Under the pieces are notes generated by a model. That model did not search any database. It was not told the origin of the DNA and saw only the letters and a program-made list of their open reading frames with translations. DNA of 64,000 nt from the NCBI RefSeq assembly GCF_000423345.1, contig NZ_KE384008.1:128857-192856 (forward strand), written 5' to 3'. The DNA is from Marinimicrobium agarilyticum DSM 16975. Its GTDB lineage: Bacteria > Pseudomonadota > Gammaproteobacteria > Pseudomonadales > Cellvibrionaceae. The position numbers and the translations under genes were made by a program. Of this stretch, positions 1 to 7,959 are shown in pieces (position 1 is the stretch's first letter; each line of letters starts with the position of its first letter).

Positions 1-3
1 CCC

Positions 4-1045
4 GTTCGCTGCCGCGCAGGCAGCTCAGAAAATCATGGCCGTCTTGGTTATTACCATGGCCGGGTTCGCTGCCGCGCAGGCAGCTCAGAAACGGGAGAGG
101 TACGCGCGGATGGTCAATAACGTGTTCGCTGCCGCGCAGGCAGCTCAGAAAAAGAGGCGGGGCGCAAATCCCGCCGCGACAAGGTTCGCTGCCGCGCAGG
201 CAGCTCAGAAAAATTGGGGATGGCGGCGAGGACGGCTCAGCAGGTTCGCTGCCGCGCAGGCAGCTCAGAAATTGACCGGAGCCTCCCCAGTATTGAGTAT
301 AAAGTTCGCTGCCGCGCAGGCAGCTCAGAAACGCCGCGACATGATGCGCGACTCCCGGGACCGGTTCGCTGCCGCGCAGGCAGCTCAGAAAAGTGGGCGG
401 GCCGCAGCATGACGCTATTCTGCGTTCGCTGCCGCGCAGGCAGCTCAGAAATTGCGGGCGTCTCGTGGTGGCGGTGACAAACCGTTCGCTGCCGCGCAGG
501 CAGCTCAGAAAGCGCACGGAAGAGCATGTCGTCGCGCAGCATCGTTCGCTGCCGCGCAGGCAGCTCAGAAAATCAATCAGGCGCTGGCAAGAGGTAAGGC
601 TACGTTCGCTGCCGCGCAGGCAGCTCAGAAAATTCAGCCCCAGCCGTGCGCAGGCGTCTTTCCGTTCGCTGCCGCGTGGGCAGCTCAGAAATCCAGGGTT
701 GCCCCGAATGTGGCGGCGGCACGGCTCGCTGTTGCACAGGCAGCTCATAAACGAGAACAAGCAAGGCCAACCAAGGCCTCTCCGTTCACTGCCGAGTAGG
801 CAGTTCAGAAAATGCGCGCAGCGCATAATAGGCGCCCCCCTCCAAGTTCGTTGCTGCGCAGGTAGTTTAGAAATAGTCAAAGTGCTGGTCCCACGCGTTC
901 TCGGGTTTGCTGCTGCACAGGCAGCTCAGAAACACCCGCCCCCGCAGCGGTGCCGGAGGGCTACGTTACCTGCCGCACAGGCAGTTCAGAAACTATCGGC
1001 CTGTCGTTTGCACAATCTTTCGTTGCCGTAAAGGTAGTCCAGGGC
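4..1045 (+). CRISPR. Type I-F-like CRISPR array (distal part)
   Basis: Eleven identical 28-bp repeats (GTTCGCTGCC...CTCAGAAA) start every 60 bp from 4 to 604 and are separated by unrelated 32-bp spacers. Seven decayed repeats follow. The repeat resembles the I-F consensus, with a GCTGCC/GGCAGC stem, a 5-nt loop and a final 8 nt (CTCAGAAA) matching the crRNA 5' handle of that type. This orientation predicts transcription to the right, and the decay at the right end marks that end as the old, leader-distal side. No cas gene or leader is visible, so they should lie left of the window. The array type is known from the repeat family; activity is inference. Confidence 0.96.
664..1045 (+). repeat. 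Decayed leader-distal CRISPR repeats
   Basis: Repeats at 664, 724, 784, 846, 905, 965 and 1018 carry increasing numbers of substitutions, mostly C-to-T and G-to-A transitions. Spacer lengths drift to 34, 31, 32 and 25 bp in the last units. Most keep the hairpin through wobble or compensating changes; for example the repeat at 784 pairs ACTGCC with GGCAGT. The last unit, 1018-1045, is only a relic and its boundaries are approximate. Confidence 0.85.
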
Positions 1046-1175
1046 TTGTCCAGTTTGGTTTAAACCGGGCCGCTGTTATTCGCAGCCGGCCATACATGAG
1101 GTTGCGCTGGTTCGCGCTCGCGCGTGGACAAGCTGGCTGCGGCACGATGATGACCAAGGAAAATGATCGGGAAGG

Positions 1176-1415
1176 TTAGGGGATACTAATATCACCTCCT
1201 TCCAGTACCCAAACCACCGATACATCCAAAACATCGGCAAAAGCGACAAGCTGGTGAACGTACATGTTCCGCTCTCCGCGCTCGATCTTGCCGATGGCCG
1301 TCTGGTTGAGTTTGATATCGTGATCCTCCAGTGCCAAGGAGAGCTCTAACTGGCTCATATTCATGCGCTGCCGAGCGATTCTCAGGCGCTCCCCCAGTTG
1401 TTTTCTGTCCAACAT
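1176..1415 (-). CDS. XRE-family helix-turn-helix regulator
   Basis: This 79-aa protein is a single HTH domain of the XRE/lambda Cro type, with a recognisable core around residues 8-60 (LGERLRIARQRMNMSQLELS, then QTAIGKIERGERN) and a C-terminal hydrophobic helix typical of dimerising regulators. It is transcribed away from the small gene at 1550. The 134-bp interval between them carries a perfect 6+3+6 palindrome that could be its operator. It sits directly beyond the distal end of the CRISPR array. Its target is unknown, and it has no visible toxin partner beyond the uncharacterised divergent gene. Confidence 0.85.
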   Translation of the reverse strand: MLDRKQLGERLRIARQRMNMSQLELSLALEDHDIKLNQTAIGKIERGERNMYVHQLVAFADVLDVSVVWVLEGGDISIP

Positions 1416-1489
1416 ACCTTACCCCGTTTATTTGCTGGGCAATTGATATCATCCGGGGTTGACGACCGCTCTCCGATTGGGGCATTATT

Positions 1490-1504
1490 AGCCCTTATAG
1501 GGCT
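1490..1504. promoter_or_regulatory. Palindromic candidate operator
   Basis: AGCCCT-TAT-AGGGCT is a perfect inverted repeat in the interval between the XRE gene and the divergent gene at 1550. A short palindrome in this place is typical of XRE autoregulation. The assignment is inference from position and symmetry only. Confidence 0.4.
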
Positions 1505-1549
1505 GCATATGAGAATTTAAGGAGATTTTTCGTCTAATAGGGAGGTTTT

Positions 1550-1858
1550 ATGTCCTTGAAGTCGGATTTACAGTTATGGGTGTGCCAGTACCGCCAAGTC
1601 CCCAATTATCCCATTACCGCATTTGATTTGTGGTTCAAGCGGCTGGGAGTGAGGGAGGCGGACCTTCTGGTGGGGTTGAACGAATTGCAGCGCCAGTTGG
1701 ACCGGGAAGCGCAGGTAGTTGAAGACTTGGCTGGGGGCTGTTCGCATGCGGTGGTTCAGCATCACTATTGGTGTTACTACTGCGCGCAACTAAGGGCTCA
1801 TTACAGAATGCGATGCCGTGTGAGAGAGGGGGCTAACGCAATTTCTGGGTCTCATTGA
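1550..1858 (+). CDS. Small hypothetical protein
   Basis: This 102-aa protein is not recognised. A good ribosome binding site (AGGGAGG) lies just upstream of ATG 1550, which supports it as a real gene. The N-terminal 60 residues look like a compact helical domain (ITAFDLWFKRLGVREADLLV). The C-terminal part is rich in Cys, His, Tyr and Arg (HHYWCYYCAQLRAHYRMRCR) and could bind metal or nucleic acid. It is divergent from the XRE gene, so the two may be co-regulated. No homologous family comes to mind, and no function is assigned. Confidence 0.6.
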   Translation: MSLKSDLQLWVCQYRQVPNYPITAFDLWFKRLGVREADLLVGLNELQRQLDREAQVVEDLAGGCSHAVVQHHYWCYYCAQLRAHYRMRCRVREGANAISGSH

Positions 1859-1898
1859 CCGAAAAACCGGGCGCTCCCTCAACTTGCAGAGCATTATA

Positions 1899-1914
1899 TG
1901 TGACAAAGTTCACG
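1899..1914. promoter_or_regulatory. CRP-like site (weak candidate)
   Basis: TGTGA-CAAAGT-TCACG matches nine of the ten conserved positions of the CRP half-sites. It lies about 190 bp upstream of the toxin-like gene at 2101. No convincing sigma-70 promoter was found next to it, so binding is only a possibility. Confidence 0.3.
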
Positions 1915-2100
1915 CTACAAGGGCACCTAATCCGTTGACTATTGGCTTGTGGTTTTTTTCCAGCTAAAGTCTCGTTTCGGAGCTGTTGGTGAGAGGGAGC
2001 TTGGCCCGCCTTAATGCCTTTCCTCGACCCATTGCAGCGAATCAATTTTCAGGAACCGAAGGAACGCGGCACCAGCCGCTTAACGACAGGAGGAACAGTG

Positions 2101-3315
2101 ATGTTGTCGTCATTGCAGAATAGCCGAGCGAACCTTGATCAGTACTTCAACGAGAACTTTGTCGAGTTGAAGGACCCCCTCAACCAGTACGGACGAAAGA
2201 TTTACGTCGAGAAGAGTACCGCCCGCTTCTATGACGAAATTATGGCGTCTCGAAACACCGATTTTAATCACCTTTATATCTACAAGCAGATCGCCAGCCT
2301 GAAGGGCGTCGGGACGCTGAGTAGCTACCTGAGCACCAAAACGGTTCTGTCGAGAATGTTGCCTCTGGAAGGTGGTCAAATTTTGTACAGTGTCTGGCAC
2401 GGTCGTGTGTATATTACCGAGATTCGGATTCAAGCGGATTATAAGACCGAATGTCGTGTCCCTGCCGGAGTCTACAAGGTGAAAAAGTCTTCAACCGATG
2501 GGAAGTCATGGGAGGCTGAAGGGAAGGGTGGTGACAATGTCAGTTTGCAAGCGTCGGTTAATGGCGATCATCTCGCCATTAACGGTCATTGCAAGAACAT
2601 CGCTCATGCGGCGGACTATATGCCGAAGTTCATTGAGCACGGTCATGGAAGAGAATCGTTAAAGAATAGTTACAACCTATTCTTTAACCCTTGTCACGGA
2701 CTTATCAGTGGTGACTGGCGGGCGTTGGCGGACAGCTCCGGCGTAGGCACCACTCAGGCCTCCCATAAGTTGGCGGGCGTCTTGGTGGCTTCATCCAAAC
2801 AAGAAAATGGTATTTACCTGACGGTTCATGAGGCGGGCCACGCTCTGTTCAAGGAGGCACTCAGAAAGGTACACCGAGAGGGCGCGTCGCTGGAAAACTA
2901 CACGGTGTATTACGCTAACGCTACCCACAACCTGGAAAAAGTGGATGAGTGGCGTCAGAAAACGGGAATGAAGATTTCCTCTAAGAAGCCGCTAATTAAC
3001 GGCTATAATGCCAGACAATCTCTTTTGTCGGGTAACATTGCCAGTCTGCCGGTTGTAGCGGGTCGCGCCGATCCGAATAATGGTGTCGCTGCTTTCGTAG
3101 ATGGTGGGTATTCCGCTCTTAAGCCTCTTGCTTTGGCCACCGGGGCCGTGTTTTCAGCCAGTTGGGCCGTGGCGCTTCTTCCTTATGCTCTTGGACAAGG
3201 GCGCAGTGGTAACTCAGAAATCCTGGACTCCGAAGGTAAGATTGTTCAACACCGGGTTAAACAGATGAAGAAGTTGGTCTGGGACCCGATTCACAAAATG
3301 ATGGCCAGAGCTTGA
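2101..3315 (+). CDS. Toxin-like protein with alpha/beta-hydrolase-toxin pattern and HEAGH motif
   Basis: The start at 2101 is chosen because AGGAGG sits 7 nt upstream; an open frame extends back to 2014 without such a site. The 404-aa product has no signal peptide and no recognised N-terminal domain. Its second half (FFNPCHGL..., then LTVHEAGHALFKEAL, then YANATHNL) follows the order of motifs I associate with lipase-like polymorphic or T6SS toxins, where an AHSQGG nucleophile elbow is usual. Here that elbow reads VHEAGH, which also spells an HExxH zinc motif. Residues about 340-365 form a hydrophobic segment (LALATGAVFSASWAVALLPYAL). Two tandem paralogues follow 2 bp downstream, a layout like toxin plus immunity or accessory genes. 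The toxin role is inference; the family is not securely identified. Confidence 0.6.
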   Translation: MLSSLQNSRANLDQYFNENFVELKDPLNQYGRKIYVEKSTARFYDEIMASRNTDFNHLYIYKQIASLKGVGTLSSYLSTKTVLSRMLPLEGGQILYSVWHGRVYITEIRIQADYKTECRVPAGVYKVKKSSTDGKSWEAEGKGGDNVSLQASVNGDHLAINGHCKNIAHAADYMPKFIEHGHGRESLKNSYNLFFNPCHGLISGDWRALADSSGVGTTQASHKLAGVLVASSKQENGIYLTVHEAGHALFKEALRKVHREGASLENYTVYYANATHNLEKVDEWRQKTGMKISSKKPLINGYNARQSLLSGNIASLPVVAGRADPNNGVAAFVDGGYSALKPLALATGAVFSASWAVALLPYALGQGRSGNSEILDSEGKIVQHRVKQMKKLVWDPIHKMMARA

Positions 3316-3317
3316 TT

Positions 3318-4250
3318 ATGCCGTTGATTGGTACTCGCCGATACCCGAAGGGGCCTAGTTTAACCCGGTCTGAGTGTCACAGGCTGAACTTGTCTGGGAC
3401 GAAAATCCGTTTTGATGCTCCTGAGCATCGGGATTCCCAAGTGCCTGACCGGACCGAGTTGTCGATGGAGAAGAATATCTACGATGATGCTCTTTTCAGT
3501 CGGTTTTATGAGGACAACGCGGCTGAGCCTCCTCGAATGGAGCTGGCCGTAAAATGGTGGGAGTACACGGGCCTTCCGATTTTGGACGGTACGGGTTACT
3601 TGGGGCAGATCAGGTTCCGTATTTTTTTGAATCGTATGCCAGAGTTCTCTAGTCTGTTTAGACCGAAGAACTTGGAGTGTGCGGTCGAGCGCTACATTTA
3701 TACATCTCCCTCCTCAACTCGGTATCCAGGTACTAACCGCCTTGATTGGCGGATTGCTGATATCAATGGTTCCCGGTGGGTCAATTACGGCATGATTGGC
3801 TGGACCGCAATGTACAGCGCTGAGGAGGTCTATACCTCTTTTTGGCAGATTCCGATTACGGATGAGCATCTGCTGACAGTGGAGTTCGTGCAAGTCATTG
3901 CCCTAAAGCGAACAAACCTGAAGCAGGTCTTCCAAAAGGTCATTGACGCGGTGATGAACAGTTTTACTATTGAGCTTTCATCGGACGCGGCGGCCCAAAA
4001 GGCGCGAGTGGAGAAGGAGTACCTCGGTGAAACCTTGTCGAAGTCGCTCCCTCCCTACGAGTTTGACCACTTGGAGGCTCTCACTGGTTTAGAGATGGTT
4101 CAAAAAGTCAGTGAGTCTCTCAATCACGATTTGAGCATCCCTAAAGCCGATTTTGATGAAATAGTGGCTAAGGAGGAGAAAAAGCAGGAGGAAGAGCTGA
4201 AGGCGATACGAGAGAGGGTTTTACAGTCCCACCTCCGGTTTTTTGAATAG
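3318..4250 (+). CDS. Conserved hypothetical protein, tandem copy 1
   Basis: This 310-aa protein is soluble by appearance, with no signal peptide or membrane segment. The ATG at 3318 is preferred over a TTG at 3312 because it gives the same length and N-terminus (MPLIGTRRYPKGPS) as the second copy (MRLIGTRKNPKGPS). The middle, residues about 76-235, is rich in Trp and Tyr (VKWWEYTGLPILDGTGYLG, then WVNYGMIGWTAMY). The C-terminus is a charged helix (EEKKQEEELKAIRERV). The gene begins 2 bp after the toxin-like gene and is surely co-transcribed with it. It could be an immunity or chaperone protein; I do not recognise the family. Confidence 0.7.
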   Translation: MPLIGTRRYPKGPSLTRSECHRLNLSGTKIRFDAPEHRDSQVPDRTELSMEKNIYDDALFSRFYEDNAAEPPRMELAVKWWEYTGLPILDGTGYLGQIRFRIFLNRMPEFSSLFRPKNLECAVERYIYTSPSSTRYPGTNRLDWRIADINGSRWVNYGMIGWTAMYSAEEVYTSFWQIPITDEHLLTVEFVQVIALKRTNLKQVFQKVIDAVMNSFTIELSSDAAAQKARVEKEYLGETLSKSLPPYEFDHLEALTGLEMVQKVSESLNHDLSIPKADFDEIVAKEEKKQEEELKAIRERVLQSHLRFFE

Positions 4251-4347
4251 CATTGGTGGGTGTGTGTTAGTTACGTTCCGAAGAGAACGCTAGTAAATCT
4301 GGTAACTGTTCGAACCCGGTTCATAAAACGGTGGCTAAAGCGTAACT

Positions 4348-5280
4348 ATGCGGTTAATTGGTACACGTAAAAACCCTAAAGGGCCGAGCCTGTCTCGACC
4401 TGAAAGCCACCGTCTTGACTTGTCGGGTACGAAAGTTCAGTTCGAAGCGCCGAGGCACAATGATGCTCTGGTTCCGGATCAGAGCGACTTGGCTATCAAC
4501 CTGAATATTTACGATCCGAAACGGTTTGGGCAGTCTGAAAAAAGTAATTCCGATGAGATTCCGACTAGAGCTTTAGCCGTTAAATGGTGGGAATACACGG
4601 GGCTTCCGATTCTGGACGGCACCGGCTACTTGGGGCGAATTGAATTTCAGGTCTATTTGAGCCATATGCCGGCGTTTTCCAGCCTGTTTCGACCTAAAAG
4701 CTTGGAGTGTGCCGTAGAACGCTATATTTATATGTCTCCTTCGTCGACCCAGTATCCCGGTACCAACCGCCTTGATTGGCGGGTAATCGATATCAATGGT
4801 TCCCGGTGGGTCAATTACGGGATGATTGGCTGGACCGCGATGTACAACGCCGAGGAGGTCTATACCTCCTTTTGGCAGATTCCGGTTACGGATGAGCACC
4901 TGCTGACAGTGGAGTTCGTGCAGGTCATTGCCCTAAAGCGGACGAACCTGAAACAGGCCTTCCAAAAAGTCATTGATGCGGTGATGAACAGTTTCACCAT
5001 TGAGCTTTCATCGGACGCGGCGGCCCAAAAGGCGCAAGTGGAGAAAGACCACCCTGGTGAAGTCTTGTCGGAGTCACTCCCTCCCTATGAGTTCGATCAT
5101 GTGGAGCTTAAGAATGTGTACGAGCTGACAAATATCGTGAGCCAAGAGTTTAACCATGACCCTTCGATTCCTTTTGAAAAAGTCGACAAAGTCGTTCAAG
5201 AAAAGGATAAAGAGCAGCGCGAGCAAGCGGAGGCTGTTAGAAAGCGGGTTCTAGGCTCTCACCTTCGGTTTTTAGAGTGA
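4348..5280 (+). CDS. Conserved hypothetical protein, tandem copy 2
   Basis: This is a paralogue of the gene at 3318, again 310 aa, separated from it by 97 bp. Identity is uneven. Residues about 150-235 differ at only a handful of positions and are nearly identical in DNA, whereas residues about 45-75 and 240-290 are largely different. Such a mosaic suggests duplication followed by gene conversion of the core or diversifying selection on the ends. A duplicated downstream partner is common for immunity genes. Function is not assigned. Confidence 0.7.
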   Translation: MRLIGTRKNPKGPSLSRPESHRLDLSGTKVQFEAPRHNDALVPDQSDLAINLNIYDPKRFGQSEKSNSDEIPTRALAVKWWEYTGLPILDGTGYLGRIEFQVYLSHMPAFSSLFRPKSLECAVERYIYMSPSSTQYPGTNRLDWRVIDINGSRWVNYGMIGWTAMYNAEEVYTSFWQIPVTDEHLLTVEFVQVIALKRTNLKQAFQKVIDAVMNSFTIELSSDAAAQKAQVEKDHPGEVLSESLPPYEFDHVELKNVYELTNIVSQEFNHDPSIPFEKVDKVVQEKDKEQREQAEAVRKRVLGSHLRFLE

Positions 5281-5358
5281 TGATGTTTGCGTAGTGTTTG
5301 ACTTAGCAAATAAATGAGCCTATAGTTCGCACTTACTGTATTGCGTAAAGAGGCGCCT

Positions 5359-5781
5359 GTGTCGAAAAGTGTAGAGGCTGGGTTGGTGATAAATATCATC
5401 AATATGCAAAGCAAAATTCAGAAACGGATCGGCGCCGCTCTGTCCACGCACGGTATTGGTCTATCGGAATATCTTGTTCTAAATCAGCTATATATTGCAA
5501 AAAATCAGAGAATGCGACGCAGCGATCTTGCCGAGCAGGTAGGTTTAAGCCCGTCTGGCGTTACTCGTCTTCTGAATCCAATGGAGAAAATAGGGCTTGT
5601 TGAAAAGGAAAGTAACCCTCGTGACGCCAGATCCAGCCTGGTCAGTTTGTCAGAGGTTGGAAAGAAAATTACTGAAGAGGCAAGCATTTCTTTCGAGTAT
5701 GCATCAGTGGCGTTGTTCGAGCCCCTCGACAAGAAACGGCTAAGCTCACTTTCAGAGCTGCTTAAAACTGTAGCAAGATGA
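5359..5781 (+). CDS. MarR-family transcriptional regulator
   Basis: A winged-helix MarR regulator of about 140 aa. The DNA-binding region (RSDLAEQVGLSPSGVTRLLNPMEKIGLVEKE) and the wing (RDARSSLVSLSEVGKK) are clear. The frame opens at TTG 5341, but GTG 5359 has an AAAGAGG site 5 nt upstream and is taken as the start. Its stop overlaps the start of the next gene (ATGA), so the two form an operon. A MarR protein next to an enzyme commonly represses that enzyme and responds to its substrate or an aromatic compound; the ligand is unknown here. Confidence 0.88.
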   Translation: MSKSVEAGLVINIINMQSKIQKRIGAALSTHGIGLSEYLVLNQLYIAKNQRMRRSDLAEQVGLSPSGVTRLLNPMEKIGLVEKESNPRDARSSLVSLSEVGKKITEEASISFEYASVALFEPLDKKRLSSLSELLKTVAR

Positions 5782-6623
5782 CTATAAGAAACTATCGGCA
5801 GGCTCTTATCGATAAAATTGAAGCGCCTGTCACTCAAAGCAATGTGATGGCGGGATCGGTTGAAACGGCCTATTTGTCCTCAGGCGCTGGCCCAGTTTTG
5901 ATCTGTCTACACGGAGCCGGGGCGGGGGCAGTAACGTGGTATCCGTCTATTGGCGCTCTGTCAAAACACTTTCATGTGGTTGCTCCCGACATAGTGGGTT
6001 ATGGCGAATCGGATAAACCTGATGCTTCCTATGATCGGGCTTATTTTGCCAAATGGCTAAAGGACTTTCTTTCGGCATTGGGCATCGCCAAAGCCCATGT
6101 TGTTGGGTTGTCTCAGGGAGGAGCCATTGCCCTCCAGTTTGTGCTGGATAACCCGAAAATGGTCGACAAGCTCATTCTGGTAGATTCGGGAGCGCTTGGT
6201 GCTCAGCCTTCTCTTGCTTCTTTTTTGGGGATGCTCTGGCTGAATAGTATTCCTTCCAGTCTGGCCAATAGATTTTATTCGCGTTATATATTGTTCGATC
6301 CTGACAATAGAGACCCCAACCACGCGCGTTATTCCGTCCAAGTTTTGAAGAGCAAGGGTGGTAAAAATGCGTTCCGTCAGGGAAAAGGGGCTGCTGTGTC
6401 AAAGATGCCGGAGGACTCTCTTCGTCAGATAGAAAATGAATCGTTGATTTTGTGGGGGGAAGACGACCAACTTTTTGCTATTGAGTATGGCGAGGCGGCC
6501 GCTCGTATTCTTCCCAACGCAAGATTTTATCGAATTTCGAATGCCGGGCATCTACCGCTTATGGATCAGCCAGCCACCTTTAACCAGGCTGTTCTTAATT
6601 TTTTAAAAGGTAGTAGAAAATAG
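5778..6623 (+). CDS. Alpha/beta-fold hydrolase
   Basis: A 281-aa cytoplasmic hydrolase. It shows the oxyanion-hole segment HGAGAG (residues 45-50), the nucleophile elbow GLSQGG with Ser112, an acidic residue in WGEDDQLF, and the catalytic His in SNAGHLPLM near residue 256. The pattern fits esterases and C-C bond hydrolases of the MhpC/epoxide-hydrolase type; the substrate cannot be told. It overlaps the MarR gene by 4 bp. The downstream 70 bp separates it from the convergent TldE-like gene and holds no strong terminator. Confidence 0.88.
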   Translation: MTIRNYRQALIDKIEAPVTQSNVMAGSVETAYLSSGAGPVLICLHGAGAGAVTWYPSIGALSKHFHVVAPDIVGYGESDKPDASYDRAYFAKWLKDFLSALGIAKAHVVGLSQGGAIALQFVLDNPKMVDKLILVDSGALGAQPSLASFLGMLWLNSIPSSLANRFYSRYILFDPDNRDPNHARYSVQVLKSKGGKNAFRQGKGAAVSKMPEDSLRQIENESLILWGEDDQLFAIEYGEAAARILPNARFYRISNAGHLPLMDQPATFNQAVLNFLKGSRK

Positions 6624-6693
6624 CCATTAAATTTACGCCTAACGATAGGCTCTCAGCGTCCTTGCTGTGATACCGAAAGGCGACAGTTTTTAG

Positions 6694-7959
6694 TCAGGAA
6701 AATCGCAACCCACTGATCTTCAGCCAGGGCAGCTGGTAACCCCCAAAATCCGACACTTCCGCGCTGATGGCCTGAATGTCTTTCAGCATCTGAGCCACAT
6801 TGCCGGTAATCATCGTTTCCGACAGGGCTTTGGTGCGCTTGCCGTTTTCCAGCAGAAAGCTGTTTTTGATCACCCCGGAAAAGTCCCCGTTCGGGGCCGG
6901 GTTGCCCATGGAGAGGCGGCTGACCAGGGCGCCGCGCTCGACGCTGGCTTGCATGTCGGCCCGGCTGGTGTCGCCGGCATCAATGCGCCAGCCATCGCCG
7001 GCCGTTGTGTGGGGAATACCGAGTTTACGGCTGGCGTAGTAGCTCGGCAGCTGACAGGTCAGTCGGCCGGCGTCGACCAGAGTGATGGGCTTGACGACAA
7101 ATCCCGCCCCATCGAAGGGCACTCGGTCTACACCCTGTGGGTGATTGCGTAATGTCAGGCAGGGTGCCGCAATCATATCGCCCACCGCCTTCTGGTAGAC
7201 GGAGGTCTGACTGAGGAGCGCGCCGTCACCGAGCTGACGGATCAGCCAGCCGATCAGGTCCATCACGGCCATGGGCATCAGTACGACCTCACCGGTAAAC
7301 TTATCGCCCAGCATCTCGGTGCGGGTTTCCTGCACGCTGTTGGCCATCAGTTGCTCGATTTCCAGCACGTCCGTCAACCGTTCGGGTAAAGCATTCAGTT
7401 CGCCACCGGTGAAATTAAAGGAGCTGCTGCCGTGCTCGTCCTTGCTGGAGCCCATCATCCCCACGCTGTAGCTGCCGACGGACGAGGTCAGCTCGGTATC
7501 GAGCGTGGTAACCAGGGCGGTTTTGTCCAGAGTATGCTTGATGGCGCATTCTTCGATCTGGAAGGTCGGGTAGTGTTCGGCGCGGGTTTCCAGCAGGGTT
7601 TTCGCGCTGGCCGCGATGGCGTCCCGGTCGACCGACTGCGGGCCTTTCTCAAAGCTGCCCATCTGGTTCGGGGCGACGGCATTGGCCTCGTCCTGGGGTG
7701 AGGTGACCACGTCCCGTTTCAGGTCGGCGATCATTTGTTCTATGACGGCGTCTTCCAGGCTGGATACCGACGCCGTGGCCCGCCGACTGTCCTGAATGAC
7801 CAACACTGCCAGGGACTGGCTCTGGGTCGTGCGCATCAGGCTCACATGGTTGTGGGCAATGTTAAGCTCGTTGGCGTCGGTCTCGGTAATCGTTACCCGG
7901 GCATCATCAAATCCGGCGCGGGTCAGCGCGCTCAGGATGGTTTTCGCTTGTGTGAGCAT
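6694..7959 (-). CDS. TldE/PmbA-like metalloprotease subunit
   Basis: This 421-aa protein belongs to the U62 (TldD/PmbA) family and lacks the HExxxH metal motif, as expected for the TldE-type partner. TldD and TldE form a heterodimeric protease; in E. coli it degrades unfolded peptides and matures microcin B17 or the CcdA antitoxin. The start overlaps the last base of the tldD-like gene, and its GGAGGTG ribosome binding site lies inside that gene's end, so expression is coupled. The pair is shorter than E. coli TldD and PmbA, so it may be a second, variant pair in this genome rather than the housekeeping one. Confidence 0.88.
   Translation of the reverse strand: MLTQAKTILSALTRAGFDDARVTITETDANELNIAHNHVSLMRTTQSQSLAVLVIQDSRRATASVSSLEDAVIEQMIADLKRDVVTSPQDEANAVAPNQMGSFEKGPQSVDRDAIAASAKTLLETRAEHYPTFQIEECAIKHTLDKTALVTTLDTELTSSVGSYSVGMMGSSKDEHGSSSFNFTGGELNALPERLTDVLEIEQLMANSVQETRTEMLGDKFTGEVVLMPMAVMDLIGWLIRQLGDGALLSQTSVYQKAVGDMIAAPCLTLRNHPQGVDRVPFDGAGFVVKPITLVDAGRLTCQLPSYYASRKLGIPHTTAGDGWRIDAGDTSRADMQASVERGALVSRLSMGNPAPNGDFSGVIKNSFLLENGKRTKALSETMITGNVAQMLKDIQAISAEVSDFGGYQLPWLKISGLRFS

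Noticed and set aside
35-1031. Several overlapping open frames with repeating FAAAQAAQK- or RSLPRRQLRK-like units
   Set aside because: They are translations of the CRISPR repeats, whose 60-bp period keeps the frames open; none has a ribosome binding site.
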